A stretch of DNA of 64,000 nucleotides. Source: Druceiella hillmani. Its lineage: Eukaryota > Arthropoda > Insecta > Lepidoptera > Hepialidae. Made by a program: the position numbers and the translations under genes. Position 1 is the first letter of the stretch. Each line of letters begins with the position of its first letter. The notes beneath the pieces were generated by a model, which did no database searches, was not told where the DNA came from, and was given only the letters and a program-made list of their open reading frames with translations. The stretch is taken from positions 19,090,001 through 19,154,000 of the forward strand of contig JAYKKI010000039.1 in the NCBI GenBank assembly GCA_039881145.1. The letters are read 5' to 3'. Shown here one piece after another: positions 1-10,855 of this stretch.

Positions 1-1333
1 TTATTTTATTTCCTTAATATTTGAGTGATGAATAATATTATTCTTGTATAATGTCAAGGAAGTATCAACTTTTAACGTGCTTACATAAGTACACGTACAA
101 TTTTTTTTATTAAAAGGATATTATTGTGTTTTGCGCATAATTATTACACTTTGCTTTAATTTTTATATTTATAGTCACGCTCCCGTTCTTTTTATTATTT
201 TATTTCCTTAATATTTGAGTGATGAATAATATTATTCTTGTATAATGTCAAGGAAGTATCAACTTTTAACGTGCTTACATAAGTACACGTACAATTTTTT
301 TTATTAAAAGGATATTATTGTGTTTTGCGCATAATTATTACACTTTGCTTTAATTTTTATATTTATAGTCACGCTCCCGTTCTTTTTATTATTTTATTTC
401 CTTAATATTTGAGTGATGAATAATATTATTCTTGTATAATGTCAAGGAAGTATCAACTTTTAACGTGCTTACATAAGTACACGTACAATTTTTTTTATTA
501 AAAGGATATTATTGTGTTTTGCGCATAATTATTACACTTTGCTTTAATTTTTATATTTATAGTCACGCTCCCGTTCTTTTTATTATTTTATTTCCTTAAT
601 ATTTGAGTGATGAATAATATTATTCTTGTATAATGTCAAGGAAGTATCAACTTTTAACGTGCTTACATAAGTACACGTACAATTTTTTTTATTAAAAGGA
701 TATTATTGTGTTTTGCGCATAATTATTACATTTTGCTTTAATTTTTATATTTATAGTCACGCTCCCGTTCTTTTTATTATTTTATTTCCTTAATATTTGA
801 GTGATGAATAATATTATTCTTGTATAATGTCAAGGAAGTATCAACTTTTAACGTGCTTACATAAGTGCACGTACACTTTTTTTTATTAAAAGGATATTAT
901 TGTGTTTTGCGCATAATTATTACATTTTGCTTTAATTTTTATATTTATAGTCACGCTCCCGTTCTTTTTATTATTTTATTTCCTTAATATTTGAGTGATG
1001 AATAATATTATTCTTGTATAATGTCAAGGAAGTATAAACTTTTAACGTGCTTACATAAGTGCACGTACACTTTTTTTTATTAAAAGGATATTATTGTGTT
1101 TTGCGCATAATTATTACATTTTGCTTTAATTTTTATATTTATAGTCACGCTCCCGTTCTTTTTATTATTTTATTTCCGTAATATTAGAGTGATGAATAAT
1201 ATTATTCTTGTATAATGTCAAGGAAGTATAAACTTTTAACCTGCTTATATAAGTATACGTACACTTTTTTTTATTAAAAGGATATTATTGTGTTTTGCCC
1301 ATAATTATTACATTTTGCTTTAATTTTTATATC
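1..1333. repeat. 194-bp satellite tandem array, about 6.9 copies
   Basis: Head-to-tail copies of a 194-bp unit start at 1, 195, 389, 583, 777, 971 and 1165; the last is cut short near 1333. Each unit contains the landmark words gtgatgaataatattattc, tgcttacataagt and tagtcacgctcccgttc. The leftmost three copies are almost identical; variants build up to the right (cacttt to cattt, agtacacg to agtgcacg, and further changes in the last copy). The array probably continues beyond the left edge and position ~1333 is its decaying border. No unit has a worthwhile open frame. Function unknown; satellite DNA is the simplest reading. Confidence 0.97.
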
Positions 1334-1987
1334 TATTCACTTGATGACAATCACCATGGATGGACCATCCCTGAAAGCAAAATTAAATTTTGGATATGTA
1401 CATACATATTTACTCTAAATATTTGACGCGGGACTGTTGAATGTTAGAGTAAAAGAGAATTTACAATTCGTTTGTTAACACCGAGTCAAGTGCTGATGGA
1501 GTTAATTGATGTGATTAAGTAAACGTGTTAGTTAAAACAGAAAATTATGGAATTGAAGTAGATAATTGTTTGGATAGTAACAAAGAATAACTGTTTGTTG
1601 TTTAAATATTTTGTCAACTCACCTAATCATTTATCGCAAACATTTATCGCAACTGGATTTGTGGCATGTTGCAAAAACATTTTGCAACATAACTGAAGTT
1701 TGGACGGAACTGAAGCGAACTCGGTTTCCCACGCTACTTAATCACTCAATGATATGAATGCCATAGCTTCGGGGTGACGTTTGTTTATCATACGTGCAAA
1801 TAACACTTGTTGAAATATGTTTTCGTTGATATGATAAACTAGCCAGTTTCGACAAGTGCTTTCGCTTTCGTGTCTTTTAAAAATAATATTTTTGTGAAAA
1901 TATTGAATTTAAGCATTGGAAATGGTTACACAATATGAGATGTATAGAATGCGTGTAGGAAGAAACATTATGGGACTTATTATTTTT
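1334..1987. other. AT-rich spacer, nothing recognised
   Basis: Sequence right of the satellite array. A short near-repeat (catttatcgcaa twice and ttgcaaaaacattttgcaac around 1630-1690) is visible. No open frame, RNA gene or element end could be supported. Confidence 0.6.
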
Positions 1988-2306
1988 GGAGTTTACTCCT
2001 TAAGAATCGATTGTCATATAAAGCGCACGGTATGAAGTTTTATGAGAAAAAAAATCAGTAGGAGTAAGCTCAGAGCGTTAAAAAAAGTGTAACAGTTTGT
2101 AAGTTTGGATGTAGGAGGTAATCTTCGAAACTATTCATCCGATTTCAAAAATTCTTCCGCCAATATTTAGAAAGAACCTTCAGGATGGACATATGTTGTA
2201 TATTATCCCTTTAACAAAAACATTTCATGAAGACCAGTTTTGTAATGTAAGTCAATGAAAAAACAGTCGAGCGAATGCGTTTCTCATGAACGTTGCCTTA
2301 ACGGCA

Positions 2307-2376
<70 letters not shown>

Positions 2377-2482
2377 ATAAATGATATTGATATTTATATT
2401 TATATACAGTGTTACCTATTTTATATATTCCAAACGATCGTAATTCAGGAGTAAACCCCAGTGGCGCGGAGCTGACGCGCAC
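1988..2482 (+). mobile_element. Family B TIR element with internal (AT)n tract
   Basis: Starts ggagtttactcc and ends near ggagtaaacccc followed by gtggcgcggagctgacgcgc, giving 12-bp inverted termini that are themselves nearly palindromic. The same sequence occurs inverted at 54735-55286, and two shorter relatives sit at 15961-16125 and 32766-32912, which defines a dispersed family. An (AT)n run of about 66 bp occupies 2309-2374. There is no transposase-like frame, so it is non-autonomous. A 76-codon open frame on the minus strand crosses the AT run and is not credible as a gene. Confidence 0.8.
2309..2374. repeat. (AT)n microsatellite inside family B element
   Basis: Uninterrupted AT alternation of about 33 units, followed by the word gatattgatatttatattta, which recurs beside the AT tract at 16462. 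Confidence 0.98.
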
Positions 2483-3768
2483 AATATGTTTTGTTAAATA
2501 ACAAAAAGTTATTATAATAATTGTATTCCGTCATAAAAGTATCCTATATTAATTTCTACAATACACGATATATGTATGCAAATTTTCATGAAGATGAATT
2601 ACATAGTTGATGTATGAAAGCGAAAAAAAGAAATAGACAAACAAACTCGCTTCGGTATTTATATTACTAGCTGCGCTCCTCCGTCTCACTCCCGTAGATT
2701 TATCTTGAATATTCTGCTCTCTCTCTCACCACCCACCTCCCTCCTGCGGTCACTAAACGCCTCCCCTCCGTTCGACAAACGAATAATTGATTTGTTGGTC
2801 GTCCTGCACCCTTTAAACGGTGTTCTTCGACTTCGGTTACATCACTGTTCTGTGCTTATAAATCGTATCGTGATGACTTATAATCTTTCACAAAGTAAGG
2901 GCTGTCGAAAATAAACAAAATAATTTTTGAAGTCGATGTTGTGGATCCAGAGATTAGAGCGAACAGATAAACAAACAAAGTTATTCGCTTTATGTTTCAG
3001 TTTAAATATTAGAATAATTATGATTAGAATTATAATATCGAGTGACAGTAATATTTACTTGTATATACGATAAAGTAATAAATAAACAAGTAACTTATTT
3101 GCAAAGAGAGTTACTAAATCTGTAAAGTAACAATTAACGATTCATTTTATTAGTAAACAAATGTCATTGTGTATTAAGTTTTTCATTCTTCCAAAAGCTG
3201 TCGCGTTATTTTTAAGCAGACATTATAAATAAAGCCAAGCGGATTTGTCAAGCGGAATTGTCATTTTTGTTAACCATTTCCTGTTTCCGTTATGAAAAAC
3301 TTGCGCTTCATTTTTAAAGATTCTGCGCTAAAAAGGGAAAGGAAACTCTTCTGGAGAGACTTCATGATCTGTTCGTCTGTCGTTCTGTGTATTACGGTTA
3401 TATTATTATCAAATTATATATGCTTTTGATTTGAAAATTAGCATTTTAATATTTTGGTCACATCTAGTCCCAACATCCAAACCTTAATAAAAATTGCCTT
3501 TTGTCTATAAAGGCTTCAAAAATATTATATATATTCTTTTAACCATATCGAGAGGTAATTTTTAAAACATTTTAAAAATATTTTTGTTTAATTTATAGCT
3601 TGCTTATTTTGATTTTTAGTAAAAAAATACGTTATTATGAAAGATAATAATTTAAAGATTACAGGGAAAATAATACGATGTCCTTGTCATTTATAGTTTC
3701 AGAGAAAAAAACTGTATAACAATTTCGATATTTTTTATAAATAAATATAGATCAGATTCAACTTTAAT

Positions 3769-3770
<2 letters not shown>
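2483..3770. other. AT-rich spacer with one pyrimidine-rich stretch
   Basis: A C- and T-rich patch at 2670-2780 begins ctagctgcgctcctccg, reminiscent of ctagctg-type words common near insect transposon ends. A 69-codon frame starting near 2705 lies in it but has low complexity and no recognisable domain. At 3290-3400 there is a weak match to the dispersed lepidopteran repeat (cttctggagagacttcatgatctg then ttcgtctgtcg). Nothing else was supported. Confidence 0.5.

Positions 3771-3814
<44 letters not shown>
3771..3814. repeat. (AT)n microsatellite
   Basis: About 22 uninterrupted AT units. Confidence 0.98.
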
Positions 3815-3816
<2 letters not shown>

Positions 3817-5028
3817 CTGTAAAAATAAGTCTGTTTGTTAATTATCTTTGTTATGGAATCTTTAGTGCGCGAATACGACTCGAACGGAGATTTTATTTAT
3901 GTACATTGCGTTTAGTTTAATTGTATTAATGAAAAAAAATATAATGAATCTAGCAATACACAACTTTTTATGATAGCATTCAAACTAGTAATAAAAAAGG
4001 TATGATAAATTTTGAAAACGAGAGTCTTTTTTTGTTTGTTTGTCCCATTTTCACGCCTGAAATACTCAGTCAATTCTCGTGAAATTTACATTATTAAATT
4101 ATAAAATTTATATAATTTACATTAAGAAAATATATACGTGTTACATTATACATTTTATTTCGGAATGGGACGCATTTAATTTTTGTAGTTTACAGATTAA
4201 CTAGATAATATCGTCTTTTAATTATAGAAAATAGTCGTCTTGATTGTAGAAATACTTTTTTCGAAAATTTGAAATGTTTATTTAACAAAAAAACAATAAG
4301 TTCGCATTGTTTCTTTGTTCTCAATATCCCAAATTATAATACTTAGTGAAAAAATCCAATATTATTACAATAATAATATTTTTATTATTGTAAAAATATT
4401 GTATATACTACTTAGGCTAAAATCCAACATTTTCACAATAATAACATTTTTAAATTATACCGCCGGGAGCGTTAAGCCTGTTAAGAAGCCCAAAGTTGTT
4501 CATTAATCCGTAAGTCCATAATCTTATAATCTCGGACGGTTTAAAACCAAGACGACTTATGTAAATTTAAAACAAAAAAAAACGATGCAACATTTGGTTG
4601 GTAATAAAGCGGGGTTGTCTTGTATTACACAGTCCCCGGGAAACTAAACATTCTCACGCTTGAAAAGGTCACAAGACAATGTTTAATAACATTAAACCGA
4701 CGAGTTTAACAGTTAATTTTTGTAAAGAAGTAAGTAGCAGGGCAGAAACTGTAAAGATCTGTCTTCACGGGTTTTAACGTAATTGTCTGAGACTAATACA
4801 ATCCGTGTGATACGGACAAGGAACACGGTGATTCTTAACACGTCACTATCTAACGTTAAACGGGAAAAGATATCTGAGATTTTGCATGCGACGTACGATT
4901 GTTTTTCGTGTTTAGAAGACGTTACTAATTAACATTTTTTTAATCTGTTATTAAACTGCTGTAGCAAGCCGACTTCTGTAGATTTTTGAGTACAAAATAA
5001 GATATTTTTCCGCTGCGGAATGATTAAC
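3815..5028. other. AT-rich spacer, nothing recognised
   Basis: Poly-A, poly-T and ATT-rich sequence. A 63-codon open frame at 4315-4506 is made of AT-rich codons (Ile, Tyr, Asn, Phe) and is treated as chance. Confidence 0.6.
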
Positions 5029-5251
5029 GCCCATACATGCACCTCACACGGTCAGGACTGTCAGTCGGACTTACTAGTGTTAAAAACGTATTTCTGTTTC
5101 TGATTAACTGTCAGTCAAGTCGGAACAAGAGTCTACTTTACAGACTGTGTCCTATTGCACGGTCTAATTCCAAAAGTATCCATACAAAATATGTTTTTAA
5201 CTGTCTGTAAATCCGACTTAGAGTCCTGACCGTGTGTGGTGCATACGGGCG
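5029..5251. mobile_element. Inverted-repeat MITE, Harbinger-like
   Basis: The left end (cgcccatacatgcacc, then cacacggtcaggact) is matched in inverse at the right end (agtcctgaccgtgtg, then ggtgcatacgggcg), giving arms of about 60 bp with some divergence. The element is about 223 bp. The bases just outside are taa on the left (5026-5028) and taa on the right (5252-5254). A 3-bp TAA/TTA target duplication is characteristic of PIF/Harbinger elements, hence the tentative class. No coding capacity. Confidence 0.72.
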
Positions 5252-6729
5252 TAAAGCGCACTGGATCATCAAATGTACACGATATTAAATTGGTTTAGCA
5301 TGCTCGCTTCGACGGGTCCTTATGAACAAAATAAGACGATTATAATCAAGATTTTTTTTCCATATCTCGTCCCGTTTACGAGATACACTCTTTCAACATT
5401 AATGTTAGCGTAAAGTACCCTATATTATAAGTATACTGGGGCTGCATAGCATTATCAAAGCGATACGACGCAACGCGACGAAACCCTTGTTCGGCCACCA
5501 ATAGTGAATGATAAATGCATTATTTCGCAGAAAAAAATGTGTTATAATGGTAATTCAATGTTTTCCTTAAGTGTTGTTTTTTTCGTGGAGGTCCTGTTTT
5601 TGTTAATAAAACATTTAAATAGAATTATAATTGAATAAATGTTAAAAATAAAACTTATTCTTTTATTTAAAAATAAATTAATTCTCCCAATAGATAAAAA
5701 AAATGTTTATGTATTAAAAAAATATATCCCCTGTATGAAAAAAAAATTATAGGTATATTGTTTTCGTCTCATATCTTCACGAGAAATTAAAAAAAAACCT
5801 TGCAATACCAAATAATCAATCAAATATTTGTTTGCGCATTTTATAAACAAACTGGTGGGAATTTTGAGTGGCGAACTCGTCTTAAAACATTTTATTCAAT
5901 GGAGGTGCCTCATTAAATTTTTTTTGACATCACTTTTGCGTGTAGATTCAAACTCTAGGTTCACACCGCATCTTAAAACTTGTTTACTTGATTTGAAATT
6001 TCAACGGCTAATCGTTTTACGTAATCTGTCTATTTTTTTGCGTTTTATCTTAGTTAGAGTGGTTTACTTTCGGTACGAAACGTTGATGTACAGACTGACA
6101 GTATATTTTTGTGATGTTAATTATACATAGAATATTTTATGAAACTATTGAAAAAGTGTCTTCCTTTTCACTTTTACTTTAGTAACAACTGATCGACATT
6201 TTCACAGTTTTTCTCTTTTCTAACGAGGAAAATGTCGAGAGACGGAAACAAGATGCAAGAAAACTTTTTATTCCTTTAAACGCATTGTGGTTTTTCATTA
6301 TTTCTTTGACATCAACGACCGAGAGGATGTCATATAGACGTGTCATTGAATGTCGCATACAAATACAAGAAAGGCTTTTATATAAAGACAAGAATTTAGT
6401 TTACAACTAATTTTGGACGAAGTTCTGTCTGCCGTATCAAGTTAAAAATTCAAGAAACATCATTAAATAAAATAAGAACATTTGGATAATTATTTTATCA
6501 AAGATTAGATAAATACAGATTAGATAAGTACAGTAGTGGAACATACTCGTGTGACTAAGCGATTTGAAAACAGTCATACGCACAGTAACACAAACTCTCA
6601 AGAATAAACACTTTTCCAGCAAGTTTTGTTTTGATTCCATTCAATAAAACTTTTATTTTTAGCCTTCGATTTGTGTACTTTCTTAAATCCTAATTGGAGT
6701 GACTGGGATTAAAATTTTGCTAGTAGAAA
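5252..6729. other. Unrecognised AT-rich sequence
   Basis: Contains open frames of 100, 70 and 67 codons (5828-6130 plus strand; 6179-6391 and 6437-6640 minus strand) with no recognisable domain, AT-driven composition and no supporting splice or promoter signal. I treat them as chance frames. Confidence 0.5.
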
Positions 6730-6800
6730 ATTAAAGATAAAATCGGTCAAGTGCGGGTCTGGCTCGAGCATAGAGAGTGCCGTATCTCGTTTGAAGTGAA
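6730..6800 (-). repeat. End fragment of lepidopteran dispersed repeat
   Basis: The words aaatcggtcaagtgcggg and tctggctcgagc match, on the minus strand, the 3' block (gcgag..ctcgtgcttg..) of the repeat seen at 9185-9715. Only the end is clear; the sequence to ~7270 is too diverged to assign. Confidence 0.5.
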
Positions 6801-7282
6801 ATTGTTCATTTATCGTAAGTCGGCACTAATACGCACGTCCCAATGCGATCATTATTTAGGAATACCTAACGTAATTAATTTAAGTGGGGCATATATGTTA
6901 TAGTAGGGTTCTAAATATCATATTTTTTTGACACTTTTAGGTCCAATACTTTCGGGAAAAATGGGGGAAAATATGTTTTTTGCATTTGTTTCCGTATATC
7001 TTTGAATATATATAATTCAGAATGTCGAATTTATTTTTATTACAATTTATTTATATTGTTAATTAAGCTATTGTTAATTCAATTGAAAAGTAATCATTTA
7101 AAATAAATGTAAAATATTGTTTGTTACCGAAGTTTAGTCTCCAAAATTACTAAACCTTTGCTTTTTATATTTTTTGAAATCTGAATGAGTCATTGGTTGC
7201 GTATATCGCGATTAATATGTACAAAAACGGTTAATTTTTGAAGCTGAATTATACGACCGCTAGTAAGATATATAAAGTTAAA

Positions 7283-7998
7283 GAAACGAGCACCATAAGC
7301 TGCCACTAGTTAACAAGAGCCGCTACCAAAAATTGTAAACAAACATAAGTAAAGTAGTAGGTACATTATGCACATATAGCTGTATACGTAAATCGATCCA
7401 GTAAAGCACAGCGCTTGACTGCTAGTGATGTATATGCGTAAACAAACGAAAACCTTACGGCCTTGCAATAAGCCACCTCTAGTTAAAAAGAGCCGCTACG
7501 TAAAATTGTAAACAAACACAAGTAAACTGGTAGGTACATTATGCATATATAGCGGTATACGTAAATCGATCAAGTACAGCACAGCACTTGACTAGTGATG
7601 TATATTTGTAAACAAACGAGCACCTTATACAATAAGCCGCCACTAGTTAACAAGAGCCGATATATAAAATTGTAAACAAACATAAGTAAAGTAGTAAGTA
7701 CACTATGCACATGTAGCGGTATACATAAATCGATGCAGTAAAGCACAGCGCCTGACCGCTAGTAATGTATATGTGTAAACAAACAAGCACCTTAAATGTT
7801 ACAATAAGCCGACACTAGTTAACAAGAGCCGCTATATAAAATTGTAAACAAATATAAGTAAAGTGCTAGGTACATTATACACATTTAGCGGTGTACGTAA
7901 GTCGATCCAGTAAAGAACACGTAAAATTGTAAACAAACATAAGTCAAGTAGTAAGTACATTATGCGCATATAGCGGTGTATGTAAATCGATCCAGTAA
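7283..7998. repeat. Degenerate ~165-bp tandem repeat, about 4.3 copies
   Basis: Four to five diverged copies share, in order: gagcacctta, ccactagttaacaagagccg, aaattgtaaacaaacataag, gtaggtacattatgcacat, gtaaatcgatccagtaaagc and gctagtgatgtatat. Copies begin near 7283, 7448, 7616 and 7786, with a partial one near 7920. Spacing is 165-170 bp, the fourth is shortened. The array ends abruptly at the GC-rich block that starts at 8008. Confidence 0.9.
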
Positions 7999-7999
7999 A

Positions 8000-8170
8000 G
8001 CACGGCGCCGGCCTACATCGGGCTGACAGGCACGCGGATCTAGGCGACCCACTCTCGTGCACGAGCGAGCTGTTGCCAACACAGTCGCAGCCGCCACCGA
8101 GCTTGCCACTTGCGCTTATTGCCCCGTTCACACCGACCGGAATTACGCCTGGCCCGATGACGCGTGTTGA
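8000..8170. other. GC-rich, CpG-rich block next to tandem repeat
   Basis: About 160 bp of markedly higher GC content (for example gacaggcacgcggatc, gcagccgccaccgagc) in an AT-rich context. A 140-codon minus-strand frame (7832-8254) crosses it and runs into the repeat copies; its central part has a protein-like composition but matches no family I know. It may be an old exon, a conserved regulatory block, or the body of an unknown repeat. I cannot choose between these. Confidence 0.4.
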
Positions 8171-8319
8171 TTTAATTAATGTCAGATCAGACTTTACATG
8201 AAAATAAAAACTTGACAAGTTACCCATTAATGACTTTATTATGACATGATGCACATACTTTTTCTTCTCTACATATGCTCTATCGTATAGTTTCAGAGAA
8301 TAATATGGATAGTTTTGAT

Positions 8320-8425
8320 AATTAAATGAAACTACGTGATTTATATTATTTCTAGTTTCTTTAAGTTCTTTACTACGACCTAGGTTTCGTTGTATTACAA
8401 CATCTTTAGGTGGGCTATTAGCAAA
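8320..8425 (+). mobile_element. Family A arm, solo half-element
   Basis: Carries the family A arm in order: aattaaatgaaactacgtga, ttatttctagtttctttaag, acgacctaggtttcg, ttgtattacaacatcttta, ggtgggctattagc. The opposite arm is absent here; the next arm, in inverse orientation, lies 1.5 kb away at 9917. Non-coding. Confidence 0.85.
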
Positions 8426-9184
8426 AAATCTTTGCTACGCCTCTAACTAGAAGAGCGTTTTGACAGATTAGTGTTTGAAACAACTTTTTGACATATTCAA
8501 CCGCCATATTGTTAGTGCTCGGCTGGTTCCGCCACCGGTCGGATGCGTTCGGCATTTGTTTTTGCAAGCGTTACACAATTTTAATGTGACAGATTAACTT
8601 GACGATGAGGGAGATACTCAGAACGATACCCGCGGGGTCATTCGAGCATATTCTCTCGAAGGTAACAATGATCATGCGGCTGTCTCTGTCTCATTGCGTA
8701 CGACAAATTGCCAAGATAACGCGTAGATTATTGGAAGTATTCACGTTCTTCGCTCGTAGCGCGATATAACTACACCCGATGTCTTTTTTCTGATAATACG
8801 TTATTTTTTTTTATAAAACTGGTACCTACAAAAATAAATAACTTGTTTTTAAAGTAAATAATAAACATGCTGTGTTTTATGTTTATTAAAAATGTAAAAG
8901 CGTAGATGAATACGGAACACCTGTAAATTGTAAAAAAAGAAATGTATGCATGAACACATTTGTTGATAATATAAATGGATCGATTAAAAAAATATTTTTA
9001 CATGATTTGGTCATTTAGAACTAGTAGATTACAACTGTGAAGCTAACAATAATAAGTAAAAAAATGAATGCGCATTATTGATATTTATTGGCTGAAACGC
9101 TCGATAACTTACTATAAAATTTCACAGACTTACAAAAATATTCAGAAGAAGTTTTTAAATATTTGTTATTTTTATGGTTTCGAA
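8426..9184. other. Spacer with one small exon-like open frame
   Basis: From 8605 to 8769 on the plus strand an ATG opens a 54-codon basic frame (starts MREILRTIPAGSFEHIL). Codon 19 is followed by gtaaca, a possible splice donor. The surrounding 8500-8770 has more CpG than its flanks (ggttccgccaccggtcgg). No homology was recognised. Its shortness and the lack of a partner exon keep confidence low. The remainder (8770-9184) is AT-rich with nothing recognised. Confidence 0.2.
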
Positions 9185-9715
9185 TCTCAAAAGAAAAAAA
9201 ATGAACCCTTATAGGATCACCTCACCGTTGTCCGTCTGTCGGTCTGTCATTACCCTTTTTCTTAGGAACGCGCGGAGGTATCAAGTTAAAATTAATATAA
9301 ATTACTCGGTCTCGGTTTCTTGGAGCTGTAAAAAATCAAGCTTCTAAGTCAACGCAATCAAGAAGAACCTTAAAAATCGACCATTTATATTTTGGCACTC
9401 GCAAATAAATCAAAACCTATAGGGTACGTCCCGTTGACCTAGAGTCATGAAGTTTCGCAAGAAGCACGATTTCATGACACAAGCAAAGGAAAACATCCAA
9501 AAATCGTTAATTTTTTAATAATATACATAAAAAAATATTTTATTAAATATGCGCCTGTGAAAAATATAGTAGGCAATATATTTTCGTTCTAAAAAATGAA
9601 AATTTTGTAAATAATTTTATGGGAATATTATGTACCATTAAATGTTTATAAATGTCTAAATATGTACGGAACCCTCGTAGTGCGAGTTCCACTCGTGCTT
9701 GACAGGTCTTTTTTA
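9185..9715 (+). repeat. Lepidopteran dispersed repeat, near-full copy
   Basis: Begins tcaaaagaaaaaaaatgaac and ccgtctgtcggtctgtca, continues with aggaacgcgcggaggtatc, aagcttctaagtcaacgc and agggtacgtcccgttgacc, and closes with tacggaaccctcgtagtgcg and actcgtgcttgac. I recognise this order of blocks as a very common lepidopteran interspersed repeat; the exact class (probably the 3' region of a retroposon) is not established here. More diverged copies lie at 40185-40615 and 47490-48110, fragments elsewhere. Non-coding. Confidence 0.75.
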
Positions 9716-9916
9716 TTTTATGAATTATACGAGTACAACTCTCGTTGCCACTTTATGGATGCTGAGAAGACGAAGATAAGAGATCCGCCATGCAGCTAAC
9801 CTTATTTGGTAACAGTGACCCGATCAATCGCGTAAATTGTTTTAATTTTGAAGAATAAAAAAGCACGTAAACCTGATTTTTTGTATCAATAATAAACGGA
9901 GCAAAGATAAAGATCT

Positions 9917-10064
9917 TCGCTAATAGCCCTTCTGAAGATGTAATACAACGAAACCTAGGTCGTGGTAAATAAATTAAAAAAGTAGAAATAATACTACACC
10001 ACGTAGTTTCATTTAATTGTGAACAATGAATTTCTACAAAATTAACGCCAAATATATTCAACAA
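9917..10064 (-). mobile_element. Family A arm with one-sided tail
   Basis: The inverse arm (gctaatagccc, cgaaacctaggtcgtgg, tagtttcatttaattgtg) is followed by the family tail (caatgaatttctacaaaatt, aacgccaaatatattcaa). Possible imperfect flanking duplication: aataaac beside both ends (near 9891 and 10067). A 103-codon minus-strand frame (9753-10064) reads through the arm and is a by-product. Confidence 0.8.
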
Positions 10065-10664
10065 TAAACAGTTTAAATGTTACGTATATAAAAAGTTGAG
10101 AATAGTTCGACAAAAATAAACAAGATATAGATTATACATTTATGTGTTTGCTATGTGGCGGTGGGGCTGATTAAAATATTGCTCGAATGTAAAATCTCGG
10201 TGCGTCACGTCTACGCACTTATCAAACGTCATTTATCGGACGTTAGTGATTCTAATAGACAAAGTAATGCCATTAGGCAACGTATTGTCTAACAGAATTT
10301 TGATAAACAGTTATATTCAGAGCCGAAGCCGCGCCTACCACGTACGAGTACATCGACTTACAGCGCATGAGTAATCACTGTGAATAACAGTAACCGCCGA
10401 TTACGCAGAACCCCGTTCGATATGTGAAAATCAAGCCGCCTCTTCGAGACCGCTATCTGGTTTCAAATTGCGTGACGGCTCGTAATGACAGGGTGACCAC
10501 GGGCCGCGTAAGGAAATGTCTCACGCTCGGCCGTGACAAAAGAAATGTACATTTCTACTTCGCAACTTGAAATAATTCATGTTTTCGTGAAGTAATGAAA
10601 CTGCGCAAACATATGTATTGTTGCGTTTCGCCCACCCACTTCGGTCAAGCGTGCGAAGCTGTTC
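10065..10664. other. Mixed spacer, CpG-enriched at 10320-10560
   Basis: Contains a moderately GC-rich stretch (agccgaagccgcgcctacc, gaccacgggccgcgtaagg). No open frame, no TATA and no known repeat recognised. It could be a conserved non-coding element. Confidence 0.35.
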
Positions 10665-10855
10665 TGGACCTGCACTACACTACTCGCGAAGTTGATCGAA
10701 GGTAGACAAAGATAATAGTGTAGAGAGGTACTGCGATTCGCTTTGTGCGTACTTCAGACTGTACTTCAGACGTACTTCAGACTGCGATCAACGAGCACTT
10801 CGACGAGGTAACTTTGCGAGTAATGCAGAGAGTGTTTTAGATTTAAACTCGAACA
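10665..10855 (+). mobile_element. MITE family D, internally deleted copy
   Basis: Ends ctgcactacactactcgcg and, inverted, actctctgcattactcgc. The body (aagttgatcgaagg, agtgtagagaggtac, cttcagactgcgatcaacg, cttcgacgaggtaac) matches the inverse of the copy at 57015-57350. Inverted termini are imperfect (cactactcgc / attactcgc). The internal word gacttcag is triplicated around 10750-10780. No coding capacity. Confidence 0.75.

Noticed and set aside
7832..8254. 140-codon minus-strand frame as a gene
   Set aside because: It runs through tandem repeat copies on one side; only the GC-rich middle looks protein-like, and that matches nothing I know.
9753..10064. 103-codon minus-strand frame, with a similar peptide (RPRFRCIT) also at 31904-32086
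   Set aside because: The shared peptide is a translation of the family A arm; the frame reads through the element and into unrelated flank.
8320..10064. A single 1.7 kb element bounded by inverted family A arms
   Set aside because: No matching target duplication across the pair, and a separate dispersed repeat (9185-9715) fills much of the interior; two independent half-copies fit better.
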